Notes under the pieces: generated by a model | What the model saw: the letters and a program-made list of their open reading frames with translations, nothing else | Told to the model about the DNA's origin: nothing | Database searches by the model: none | Assembly (NCBI GenBank): GCA_024345305.1 | Contig: BRON01000001.1 | Coordinates: 1,426,001-1,490,000, forward strand | Origin: Mrakia gelida | Lineage: Eukaryota; Basidiomycota; Tremellomycetes; Cystofilobasidiales; Mrakiaceae | Length of the DNA stretch: 64,000 nucleotides | Reading direction: 5' to 3' | Shown: piece after piece, positions 46,401-57,059 of the stretch | Position numbering within the stretch: the stretch's first letter is position 1 | Layout: each line of letters starts with the position of its first letter | Made by a program: the position numbers and the translations under genes

Positions 46401-47386
46401 AATCGAGCTCGAGGTGGGACGAAACTGACGTGGTGCTTCATTCTTCGCTCCGATTCTTGGGTTTGATCTTTGCAGGACGTAACCGAGCGGCTCGCTGCTA
46501 TCAAGGCTGCTTCCAAGTTCTTCGGAGAGGACAAGGATAGAGCGTTTGAGTCGAAGGTGAGTCTCTCGACCGATCAGCGAATTCTGCTCTTCTCGATTCT
46601 CGTTCCGCTGACACTCTCTCGGCTCTCTCGTTGTTTCGCAGATGATGGACGACTCCTACCGCCTGCTCTCGCTACAACAGTCGCTGGAGAAGGAAGCCGA
46701 GGACCGAATCACCCTCGTCGGACTTTCCGTCAACGAGACCATTCGCGTCTGCATCGAGGCTGGTCTTCCCAAGAAGGCTGAACGAGTCAGAGGAGACTTC
46801 AAGGTTCCTGATAAGAGGCACGTCCATCTTCTCACTCGATCTTTCGCACCTTTTCCCCGTCCTCTCGTTCTCCTCGAACGAAGGCCTTCGAAGCTGACCA
46901 CTCTCCCTTCCCTTTCCTTCTTCGTCGTCGCTGCTTGCTCCTCCAGGTTCTACTACATCAAACTCCAAGCGCTCACCAACGTCCAAGACTGGCCCTCCCT
47001 CGACTCGTTCGCCAAATCTCGTCGCTCACCCATCGGCTACGAGCCCTTTGTCAACCACCTCGTCTCGAAGGGGTACCTCAAGGAGGCGGCGCGCTACGTT
47101 CCTCGGTGCGAGACGAAGCAGAGGATCGACCTTTGGGTCAAGTGCGAGGATTGGAGTCAGGCGGCGGCGGAGTGTAAGGAGAGAGGGGATAAGGCGAGGT
47201 TGGAGTGAGTCGCTCGTCTTTCGTCTTTGCTTTGTTCGAGGAGGGAGGGAGACGAGGGAAAACGAACGCCCGACTGAGGTCGCTTTGCCTTGCTGTATCG
47301 TCCGCAACAGACAACTCTCGAAGACGGCTCCGACGACGTTGGTGAAGAGGGAGTTCGATGCGGTGTTGAGTTCGATGAACCGATGA
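43494..47386 (+). CDS. VPS16: Vps16, core subunit of HOPS/CORVET
   Basis: Start MNPLSDAATD at 43494; the next exon reads WQTLDTTFYRNLSLYELPW, the family start. The N-terminal half is a beta-propeller region (LLLADDGSYRLYAP; FQIGGQV; NDALGVAWSG). The C-terminal half is helical: KMMDDSYRLLSLQQSLEKEA, VGLSVNETIRVCIEAGLPKK, FYYIKLQALTNVQDWPSLDS, YEPFVNHLVSKGYLKEAARY, WVKCEDWSQAAAE. It ends VLSSMNR at 47386. More than ten introns. Vps16 scaffolds the class C Vps core with Vps33 for endosome and vacuole tethering and fusion. It overlaps no neighbour and converges on an F-box-like gene. Confidence 0.94.
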
Positions 47387-47918
47387 GGAGGGAGGGTAGG
47401 AGGAGGGAGGAGGGCTGAAGGGACGCGACTCGACGAGAGTTTTAACGATCTGATGACGATTTCTATCTCAACTCAACTAGACAAGGAGGAAGAAGAGGAT
47501 AGACTTGGGCATCTGGCTTATCGTTCGCACTCTTGAAGCTAAAGATCTGGACGCAAGACCCCGCTTCGAAAGCGAAACGAGGCAGAGTCCAACGCTTGAC
47601 GAGAGGCGCTCGTCCGAGTACTCGGCTGGCAAACCACATAGACTGGGCACAAGAGCTGAGTGGTAGCTGAGCGCATCACTATTGGTTTGGGAGAGGTCGA
47701 GGGGAAGTCTACGCATATGATGAGAGGCCGTGACTTGGTGCTGTTAGCAGAAATGGCGACGAAAGCGCGCTCGTTCGAATTGAAGCGGCCGACGCTTCTC
47801 ACCTTCCTTTCCGCGAAGAGGGACGGATTCGAAGGTTTGTCAGCCATCAAATACAACCGCTACAATACCCACTCCCCGCCAGCTTCAAGCTCCGTCTCCT
47901 TCCCAGTCCAACAACGCC
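47387..47918. other. Convergent spacer after VPS16
   Basis: About 530 bases between two converging 3' ends. It is A/G-rich on the plus strand with no coding or repeat signal that could be supported. Confidence 0.45.
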
Positions 47919-49059
47919 TCAGACGACCTCGACGCGAATCTTCCTCCTCAACTCCAACTTAAGCTCACCCACGTCCTTCCTCGCCTCCTCCTCGTTCTCC
48001 ACCCCGACCTTCACCACCACCGCTCCTTCCGAGAGGTTCTCGTCCTTCGCTCCTCCGTCGACAAGGATCTTCTCCAACGGGACTCCTCTCCTCCAAGCGA
48101 CGTACCCGTTCTCTCTCTTCGTCGCGAAGTCGAAGACGATCTCGAGGGATCGACGATGGTGTCGCATCCAGAGCGCGGAGAAGGGAACGATGATATCGGT
48201 CCCTGTACTCTCTTCCGTCCCGATGAAGGTCCAAGACTGGCCGCGGTTCGTGGACCTTTCGAGCGACGACCGAGCCTTCACGAGTTTACGGCTGCTCTCC
48301 ACGGTCCCGCCGCCGAACGGGTATGAGCTCCATCTCGCTGCGAGCGGATGTAAGGAAAAGTTGACGAAGTGGACGTGGGTAGGAAGCACTCGATGGAAGC
48401 TGTTTGCGAAGATGAGGTGGCTCGTGTTGTCGGAGACAAGGAGGGTTCGGACTGGGCGGGGAGGATGGCGGAGAAGGAGGGAGTAGGCATGACCACCGAC
48501 GACGATTTGGTCGCTATGAGGCTGATAGATAAGCTGAGGCTTGACGCTGAGGCGTACGGTGAGGGTTCCGATCCTGTGATGGTGAGGCGACGTCGTGAGG
48601 GAGGGGAGGCGAGAAGAGGAGGAGGGGACGGCCTGCTTCGTTCGACGTTGGCAAAAGAAGGGACAAGGTTTCAGTATCAGCTAGTGTATACCCTCAAGAG
48701 TGTCGGGATGAAGGAGCAGCGACCGATAGAGAGGAATACGGACCGTAAGGAGCAAACGAATTGCAGATCGGAGGGAGGTGAGCTCGATCTCGTCGTAAAG
48801 CAAAAGTCTCGCGATCTCCCAGACGGTGAAGGATACGAGACACAGGGAGAGGAGAGTTGTTTGATCCGAGTACGAGAAGATGTGGGTGAGGATCTCCCAG
48901 GGGAAGGTGTGGGCTCGAGAGGGAGCGGAGGAAGGGAGCTGAGGAGGGAAGGGAAGGGAAGGAAGGAGAGAAGGTCAGCTTCGAAGTCGTTAGCTGCCTT
49001 CCCGACAACGCCGCAGAGCTCTTGGAGAACAGAGATGGAGGACTGACCTTGAATGTCAT
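47919..49059 (-). CDS. F-box-like domain protein
   Basis: Start MTFK at 49059, an exon of four codons. After a short intron comes LPSSAPSRAHTFPWEILTHI, then FSYSDQTTLLSLCLVSFTVW and LLLYDEIELTSLRSAIRLLL, an F-box-like pattern. A GTCCGT intron joins this to AVPSSSSRLPSLTTSPHHHR and then IGTLTVRLSVKPQLIYQPHS. The C-terminal part (VHFVNFSLHPLAARWSSYPF to RRKIRVEVV) is an unrecognised, probably beta-rich region. The layout resembles the F-box-like gene at 1542-2723 (F-P/I-P-W-E-I-L start, F-box near the N-terminus), with little similarity outside the box. Role inferred: Skp1-binding SCF subunit; target unknown. Confidence 0.65.
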
Positions 49060-49210
49060 CTTAAAAGAGATTCGCGAGGTGAAGGGAAAAAAAAAAGGAG
49101 GCTCAAAGGGACTCGTCGTTGGCAGCAACGAAGAGGTCGGGTCCTCGAAACCTCAAACAACATCTCCCTCCTTCTTCTTCTCTCCTTCTTTTTTTCAGCC
49201 TTCGCCAGAT
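49060..49210. promoter_or_regulatory. Short divergent promoter, F-box-like / SEC12
   Basis: Only 151 bases separate two outward starts. The segment contains a 10-base A run and a C/T-rich tract before SEC12. Confidence 0.5.
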
Positions 49211-51547
49211 ATGACTCGTACGGATCACTTCCCTTTCGCTACTCCCAACTTCCCCATCTACTCGGCTGTGTTCGTCACAGATCGAGAGGTTGTCTTTGGA
49301 GGAGGAGGAGGAGCGTCGAGATCAGGAGTGAAGAACAAGCTCGTGCGTCCCTCCCTCCCTTCTTTCCCTTCCCTTCGACCTACCTCGCCTCTCCTTATCG
49401 TGCTCTTGAGCTCTGATCCTCCGAGCTGAGCACTTTCGCTGACCGTCTCTCTATCTGGACTCTTCTTTTGATGTAGAAACTCTGCCGAATCGATCCCAAG
49501 AAGCAGGACATTCTCACGTTGAGCGAGTTCGAGCTCGCTGCCGAGGAGGACACGCCAATGACCATGGCAATCTCTCCTACAGTACGTCCATCTCAAACCT
49601 TCCCGTCTTCATCCAGAGGTAGCCGAGGATGATCTCAAGCTGACCTGCGTCTCGCTTTGTACGATCTTAGTCCAAGGAGGTCGTCGCTGGAATCAACTCG
49701 GCTCCTTCCCTCCTTCGAGCTGGAACGAACGAGAACTGTAGAGTCTTTGGTCTCAAGGAAGATCAGTCAGTTCATCTATCCCTTCATACCCATCATGAGT
49801 AGCCGAGTCTGATTCTCGCCTTATCTCGTCTCGCTGCTTTGTAGAATCAACTTAATGAAGACGGCTGGAACGTTCGCCTCGACCTTCAACGACAACGAGG
49901 ACTATCCTTACCAGGTTCGTTCTAGCCCTCCTTCCTTCTTCAAGCTCTCGAACGCGAACTCATCACGTTCCTACACATTGTCTGTCTACAGAAAGTGACC
50001 TCTTTCTCGCGAGATGGAACTCTCCTCGCTGTGGGATCAACAAACAACCAGGTTCGTGTCCCTCGCTCTCCTCCGACCTCGACGTCTCCACGTCGCCTTC
50101 CAACACACTTGACCCGACCTCGTGGACGCGTTCTCTCTTCCCCTTTACAGCTCTCAGTACTCTCCTACCCTTCCCTGACGCCACTCTTCGCGCCAGTGCT
50201 CTTCGACTACGCCAACAAGGGCGATTTCTACGACGTCGACTTCAACGACGACGGCAAGTTCGTGAGTTCTTTTCACCTCCCTCTCGTCCGAGAGCACGTC
50301 GAGTCTTGATCTCTATCGATAGCTGACCTTCGGTGCACTCTGTACCCCACAGCTTGTCGCCACCACCTCCACCTACATCCACATCTACTCTCTCGCCCTC
50401 CCTCCGTCTTCTTCCGACTCAGAGAAGCCTTCGTCTTCCACCTCGGCACTCCCAGCCCTCAAGGAGATCAGGAAGATACATCGAGACTCGGTCAAGATCC
50501 AGGAGGATCTCACCTTCCGAGCCGTTCGGTTTGTCCCGCCCTCCTCTCGCGCTCGCGTCTCAACCTTCCCTCCCTCCCTTCCTTCTTCGTCCCTTCGACA
50601 CGCGTCTTTCCGCCTTGGCTGACTTCGATCTACCTCTCGGTTTGACAGATTCGGTCGCAAAGAGACCTCGCATCTCCTCTACGCCGTCCTCAATGCTCCT
50701 CTGCCGAAGAAGAAGGGTGGACCGAGGAAGGCCTACGTTTGCTCTTTCGACGTCGGAGACGAGGAGGGAGGATGGAGGATCATCAGGACGAGAGTGCTGG
50801 CTGGGAAGCCGGTGACGGTGTTTGATATCTCGTGAGTCATGTTCTCAGTACATCTCTGAGTGGAGTGGGCCAGGGCTGGGAGTTTGTGGCGAGGGGAGGA
50901 AGAAAGGAGACCTGACGCGTCGAACCGAGACGAGACCAACTCACTGACGCGCTTCTACCCCTTCTTTGCTCCCTTTTCACACTGTGGTTCTTTCTCTCTA
51001 GTAACTCTGGAGCCCTGCTGGCGTACGGATGCTCAGATCTGAGCGTGGGTGTCATCGCCTCGGAAACCTTCGGCGTGAGTCTTCGTTTCCTTCGCGTCCA
51101 TCTCGTTTTGCTTCCTCCCCCTTCCGACTTCCTTGCTCGGCCCTCGAGCTGTCGGCCATGCTCTTCTTACCTCGCTTCTCCACCATCTCCTCCCTTTCAG
51201 CCTCTCCTCAAGATCCTCAAATCCCACGAACTCCCACCAACAGCCCTCAAGTTCTCGCCCTCCGCCGACCTCCTCCTTTCCGCCAGCGTGGACAACACCG
51301 TCCGAGTGATCGTCATTCCTGCTTCCTTCGATGCTAGTGAGTCATCTTCCTCCTCTTCGTGATCTTCTTCATCTCCTCGACGACGACTTCGCGACGAAAA
51401 AACGCTCAAGCTGACCTTCATCGCTCGTTTCTCTTCCCCCTCTCCTCATCAATAGCCTACTCAACCCCCGTCGCTCTCCTCTTCCTCATGCTCTTCCTGG
51501 CCTTCCTCGCCGTGCTCTGGCAGGCTTACCAGAGCGGGGTGTTCTGA
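49211..51547 (+). CDS. SEC12: Sec12, ER guanine nucleotide exchange factor for Sar1
   Basis: Start MTRTDHFPFATPNFPIYSAV at 49211. The first blade carries the Gly-rich loop VVFGGGGGASRSGVKN, equivalent to the potassium-binding loop of Sec12. WD-like repeats follow: MTMAISPTSKEVVAGIN, VTSFSRDGTLLAVGSTNNQL, YDVDFNDDGKFLVATTSTYI, VTVFDISNSGALLAYGCSDL, TALKFSPSADLLLSASVDNT. The C-terminus is a single membrane helix, PVALLFLMLFLAFLAVLWQAY, ending QSGVF. That tail topology, with a cytosolic propeller and a C-terminal anchor, is the Sec12 plan. Sec12 loads Sar1 with GTP at ER exit sites to start COPII coat assembly. About eight introns. No long luminal domain is present. Confidence 0.92.
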
Positions 51548-52254
51548 TTCGAGTCATCTTTCGGAGTCGCTCGTTTCGTTTTGTTTTCTCGTTTGCACTT
51601 CGTTCTTCCCTTTAGCTTTACTTAGATATATCTTTCTGGACCGATCGCTTCCTCTCCTTCACTACCAATGGATGCCTCTGCTCTTCTCGAGTTCCGAACG
51701 AGCAGGCAAAGACGCGGGGAGGAAGGAGGGAAGAGGATGAGGACGAGAGTCGAAGGCAGCTCGACGCGTCTCTCGTCCATCCTTCGTTCAGACGAAAGAA
51801 TCCACGCTGACTCCTTGCCACTTCCCTCTTTGACTTCACCCGACGGTTTACCACATCCAGGTTGCATCGATGGCGCGTACATGGGCAAACCTTCTCGAAG
51901 AATGGAGTCGAGACGAAAGACGCGAGCTGAGACGAACGCCTCTCCGTCGCTCAAGCTTGGACGTGCCTTGATCTGAACTCTTTTCCGCACCGGTGCTTTT
52001 CCGCGCCTGCATCGACTGAACCTTCGTCTCAGCCACCATGTCTTGTAATTATAGAACCGGACCTGTCTCGAGCAGCCGGAAGCGAGCAAGCGCGTGCAAA
52101 GCCAAACACGAAACAGGCCCTGTCGAAAACAACAAGACAAGAAGGCGGTCGATCGATCCTCCTTCTCCTCCTCCTCTCTCTCAACGCTCACCTCACCCTC
52201 CCTCCCTCCCTCTTCATCTTTCCTTCCCCCCCCTTCTCTTACCCTTCCTTCAAT
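51548..52254 (+). promoter_or_regulatory. Upstream region of the secreted 8-Cys protein
   Basis: About 700 bases between the SEC12 stop and the next start. One GACGCGTC palindrome lies at 51763. A C/T-rich stretch of about 100 bases directly precedes the start codon. A short plus ORF starting at 51668 (MDASALLEFRTSRQRRGEEG) has no recognisable domain. Confidence 0.4.
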
Positions 52255-53166
52255 ATGGTCTTCGTTCTCCAAACCAAGTCTGTGCTCATCGCAGTCTCCC
52301 TCGCTCTTTCCTCCCTCCCTCTCACCTCGGCGGGCTACGTTCGAGCTCTCGCTCCTCGAGCTGATCCCTCAGGAGTGACTTACGCCTGCACCAACCCTTA
52401 CATCGAGTGAGTACCCCCTTCGATCTCTCTCTGCGTCTTTCTGAAGGTGTGGATCTCATAGTGAAAAGAACGAAGCTGACCTTTCCTCGCTTCCTCCTCT
52501 CCTCGCTCTCCTCCGTCCTCGTTTGCTTGCTTCGAACTCTCGCCTCACAGCCATAATGGATGCCCGGTCGGATCTACCTACGACTCCTCCACTCCTACAG
52601 AAGTCACCTGCTACTTCTCGGCCGGAGAGTAAGTTTCTTCTTTCGCTCTATGTTTCCTTTGTCGCTTTGTCGCTTTCTCGCGCATGCTCGCTCGATCGCT
52701 TCGCGATGCTCACACGAACGCCTCTCCTTCATTCCTCCCCTCGTTTCTAACAGTGCCATCTGCAGCTACGACATCTACACCAACGTCTTGGACCCCTCTA
52801 CCTCCCAATCAAACTGCGATCCCACTGTGATGAGCGCAAACACGATCCACTGCACGTCCTCGCCCGACTACGTGTGTCAGAACGCGGTCAAGAACGCGAA
52901 CGGAGCGGTGACGTGCAGCAACAACTTTAGGAAGAGGAATGGAGTGTCGAGGAACCCTGGTGAGCTTCCATTTCTCTCTCTTTCTCCGTCTCTGTCTTCG
53001 GCTCTGTCTTTCTCACGCGACTTCCCGCCTTCACGTCGTCTCTCGGTTCGCTGACGTTCTCGTTTCGATTGGAATTGCTGTAGAGTGGATGAAGAAGAGG
53101 CAGGCTGTCATCAAGAAATCTCCCAAAGCTCTTCTGAGTAGCAGGACAGGTGGGACGGGTGCTTGA
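52255..53166 (+). CDS. Small secreted cysteine-rich protein with Kex2-type sites
   Basis: Four exons give about 165 residues. The N-terminus, MVFVLQTKSVLIAVSLALSS followed by LPLTSAG, is a standard signal peptide. The mature part has eight cysteines (YACTNPY, HNGCPV, VTCYF, AICSY, SNCDP, IHCTS, YVCQN, VTCSN), enough for four disulfides. The C-terminal tail is basic and cysteine-free, with processing-like sites FRKR and MKKR. Its last stretch is KSPKALLSSRTGGTGA. I do not recognise the family; length, signal and cysteine count fit fungal effector-like or cell-surface proteins, but no interaction partner can be inferred. It converges on the aldo-keto reductase gene. Confidence 0.8.
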
Positions 53167-53292
53167 ACGAGGCGAGGGGTCGGTTCGACGCGTCCAGGCG
53201 ATGCTGTTTCGTCCTTTTTTGGGTCTTACGGGTTATGTGTGAAGCTTTCAGCTTGTTATCGGCGTGGAACATTTATAGTTGATACAGACAGT

Positions 53293-53312
53293 GCTTAGAC
53301 ACAAGTCTAAGC
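53293..53312. other. Perfect 8-bp hairpin between convergent genes
   Basis: gcttagac, loop acaa, gtctaagc. It lies about 130 bases past the secreted-protein stop and 130 bases before the AKR stop, so it may be in either 3' UTR. Confidence 0.6.
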
Positions 53313-53441
53313 GGCTGCGACCTGAAAGGAGAGCGGAGAAAGCAGCGGCGGAGAAGATCATTCAATAATCCTTGAAGGCTCCTCGACGCGTCTCGACCTC
53401 TTTATCTAAAGCAACTCGGTATGGAAAGACCTGTTCAATGG

Positions 53442-55765
53442 TTAAGCATGACCAGCCTAGGAGTCAAAGAAGGGAATCAGGTCAGCTCTCAACTCGTTTC
53501 GTCGAAGGAAAGCGAAATGAGAAGTGCGAACGTACGATCTTCTTCGAAACATAGCCCTCAGAGATGGACTTGTACTCCTCGTCGGTGAGCTTGACCTGAA
53601 CGGCTCCGATAGAGTCCTCGATGTTCTTGAGGGAGGTGCTGCCGACGATCGGTGCAGTGATCTAGAAGGGAAAAGCAGACGAAGGAAACGAAGTCGCGTC
53701 GAGTCAGCGCCGACGAGCGAACTCAGAAGCGAAAGAGACGCCGAGATACTCACACCAGGAGTGCTGATTGAAGGAGGAGAAAGGAAAGAGGAGGGGTACA
53801 ACGTCAGACCGTGCGATATTGAGCAATAGAAAGCTACGAGAAAAACTCACGCCAAAGACCATGCGAGCGCGACCTGCGACATCGAGATCCCTCGTGCCTT
53901 GGCGATAGCCTCGACACTGCGAGAAGAAGGAAGAGAAGGAAAGTCTCTGTCAGTGAAGAGTCCAGCCCAACCATCGGATGCAAGAAAAAGAGAGAAAGAG
54001 GAGACGAGACGAACGCGTTGATGATCTGAGTAGTCGGCTCGTCAGGCTTATCCCACCCTCGAGCTTTGAACATCGGATCGACTTTACTCCTCGCGCTGGA
54101 TCCGCCGACGGGTCGAGAGAGAAGACCTGCGAGGGAGAGAAGGGAGCGCGAAAAGACGAGGAAGATGGGAAGGCAGGCTGTCAGTCTCGTCGAACGCTCA
54201 AGTGATCTTCTGCGAGGCAGAGAGATCGTGTGCGAACCTTTGCTTAAAGGCGAGTACGGGGTTGACCCGACTCCCATCTGCTGGAGAAGAGGAAGCATCT
54301 CTCGCTCTGAGTGGAGGAAGAGAAGGAGTCAGCGAGAGCACAGTCGCGTCCGTCGACTCGAGCTCGCAAAACGAAAGACAAGCTCACCTTCTTCCCTGTA
54401 AGCAGCGTTGTGGAAGTTCTGCATGGAGACGAAGGGAGTGAGGTTGTGGGTGATGGCGTAGTTCTGCATGGTGTGGAACTGGTAGGCGAAGCAGCTGAGA
54501 GAGAGAGATGAATAGAGGATCAGGGGGAGGAAGTAAGAGAGGGAGGAGACGCGTCGATGAAGTCCGGGCGACTCACGAGCTCATTCCGATGTAGCGGACC
54601 TTGCCGCTCTGAACGACGTCATGGAGGGCTTGCATGGTCTCCTCAATAGGCGTTTCGTAATCAAACCGATGACACTGGAGAATGTCGATGCTGAGGAAGA
54701 GAAAGAAACAAAAGCTCAGCTCGAGTCCCGTCGTTCGACTCCCGGACGAACCTGGAACTCACTAGACCATTCCGAGCCTCTCGAGGGAAGCGTCAACGGA
54801 TGCGAAGATGTGCTGAGAGGAGAGATAAGCGGGCAAGAGCACAAAAAGGGTCAGATCTCGCGTCGAGAAGAGAAACGCGTCGACGAGGAGTCCCGACGCG
54901 CCGAATGTCGTCGAGGTCGGTGTTGTTTCCGACCAGGCCGATGAAGGCACGCGTTCTTGCGAAGCTGAGACAGGAGGAGAGCGAACGAAGCTCACCTTCC
55001 GGCTCAGTCCGTGCTGATTGGGGAAAGGATCGTTTCCCTCCGAGGCTCCAGTGACCTTTCCTCCGGGGGTAGGGTGAACGACGAAGAAGCACTTGGTCAT
55101 GATAACGAGATCCTCTCGAGGGATCGAGTACTTTGCGATGGCCGCTTTGACGATTTTTTCGCTGGCTCCGTTGCTGGCGAACAAAGGAAATGAAGGGACG
55201 TCAGCTTTGCTAGAACGAAGGTCCAGAACTCGAGGCATAAGCCCACCTGTAGACATTTGCGGTGTCCCATGTATTAACTCCTCGATCAAAGGCAAACTTG
55301 AAGTGCTCGAGCTGGGAAGAGGAACGAGAGGAAGAGGTGAAGTCAGACGATGCTCGACAACCACGAGTTCGCAAGGGACGCAAACGTACAGACTCGTCCT
55401 CCTTGAGGACCCAAGGCTGCCACGCAGGATCTCCGTAGCTCATGCAGCCGCTAAAGAGACGAAGGGAGCGGATAGCTCAGTCTCGAGCGGAGACGTCGAA
55501 CGAACGAAGACGGGATCGAGGTGCGAGCGACTCACAGGATGATCTTCGAGACCTTCAGACCACTTCGTCCAAGGCGAACGTATTCCATCTGAGAAAGGGA
55601 GTTGAACATGAAAGAGGAGGGAGAAGAAGAGAGGGATGGGCGAGTGGGGGAAGGGAGAGAGGGAGGGGAAGAGATGGAATGGAAAGCGGTCAGATGGTGA
55701 GCTCGCGCTTTCTCCGTTCGGTTCGAGGGCGAGAAGGAAGACGAACTGACCTTGTTGAGAGACAT
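53442..55765 (-). CDS. Aldo-keto reductase (AKR)
   Basis: Start MSLNK at 55765 spliced to [18 protein letters not shown]; stop at 53442 after KKIAGHA. Conserved AKR stretches: [12 protein letters not shown] (catalytic Asp and Tyr), [10 protein letters not shown] (Lys), [10 protein letters not shown] (His), [55 protein letters not shown] and the NADPH-binding [16 protein letters not shown]. Full catalytic tetrad, about 360 residues, about twelve introns. Cytosolic NADPH-dependent oxidoreductase acting on aldehydes or ketones, similar to yeast Yakc/aryl-alcohol-type enzymes. The substrate cannot be told. The tiny last exon after a GTACGT intron encodes only AGHA. Confidence 0.92.
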
Positions 55766-57059
55766 GCTTGTGATGAAAGAGGGTGAGAGGATGAGGATCA
55801 AAGTATCGAGTGGTGAGGGTGAAGGGAGGGTGAGGGTTGGAAGTCAAGGGAGGGAGGAAAAGGCAGGAAGAAGAAGGCAAGAGAGAGTGGAGGTTCAGAG
55901 GGAGGTGGAGGTGAGCGCCTGCGCTCCCAGGTTGAGAGAGGTGGAAGACGATAAGAGAAGAGAGAGAGAGAAAGGAGCGCCCATGGAGAGACGAAGAAGT
56001 GAAAAAGAGAAGTCTGAAGAGAGAACGAGCAGGGGCAGCAAACAGGGGAGAGAGGGATGAGCGCGTCCGGCGAGTCGACGTCAAACATCAACCGTCTCGT
56101 CGATTGGAGATGGCGAGGAGGATACAGAGCGCCGCAAGGCGAGAAGCTGTAAGATTCTCCGTGGATACCTCTGAGGTTCGGAGAGACCAGGAAAGACAGA
56201 GGGAGACCAGGGCGACGTCGACGTCGAACTCATCAGCTTCGCGAGCTCTCCTCCTCCTCGTCTTCCTCCTCGAGCAGCCCTGACGGCCAAGACCGAAACG
56301 GCGTCGCGAAGGGAGCTGAAGCGGCAGAGCGGATGAGCTTTACCGGCGGCTAGTCCAGTGATGGTCGTCGTTCGGCAGGGAAGGAGCGAGATGGTGAGCT
56401 CGAGCTTTTTCTCTCGCTCGAAAGATCTGCCTCCGTCCACCCATTTCTGCGAGCTCTTGCAGTGACTGAGTGAAGATCTTCAAGCCCAGACCAGTTTGTA
56501 TCCGGAGATTTACAGAAAACTTGTTTTGCAACGAATTTCGCTGGGGGCCGAGGTCGAGAGCAGCCAAATCGGTCCTTCGTCCTCTCCAGCTCACCGTCCT
56601 TCCTTCCCGTCAACGATCAACCTCCCCTCCCCTCGCTCAGCTCAACTCCTACGACCTTGACCTTCGACGATTGCTCTTCTAACTCTCTCTTCTCTACTCT
56701 CCAGAGTGACTCTTGTCATACAAACCAAGTCAGCGAGCAGGAGAGGTGAGGTTCGTCCTCCCTCGCTGGATTGGACTTGAAGGATGGTGGATTGGACGTG
56801 TTGATCTACGGCCCCACCTGGTCTCCAAGCTTGCGGAAAGCTCAGCGGCGAAGGCAGAACTGACCGCCGTCCTTTCTCACGAGACCTTTCTATCTACATC
56901 AACCTACTCGTCCGACTTTCTACTCCTCCGTCCATCCAGCGCTCCTTACAAGAGTCGGTCGCCTCCTCCCCTCCTTCCCTCATCCCCTTCCCTTCTCCTC
57001 AAACCGCCTTTTGTCCAACTCTCCAGCAGCAGTAGCAAAAAGCCCCAAAGGAAAAAGCC
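55766..57059. promoter_or_regulatory. Divergent promoter region, AKR / nucleoside transporter
   Basis: About 1.3 kb between two outward starts. The left half is G/A-rich and the right half C/T-rich on the plus strand, consistent with two back-to-back leaders. ORFs inside are compositionally biased and without known domains. Confidence 0.4.
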
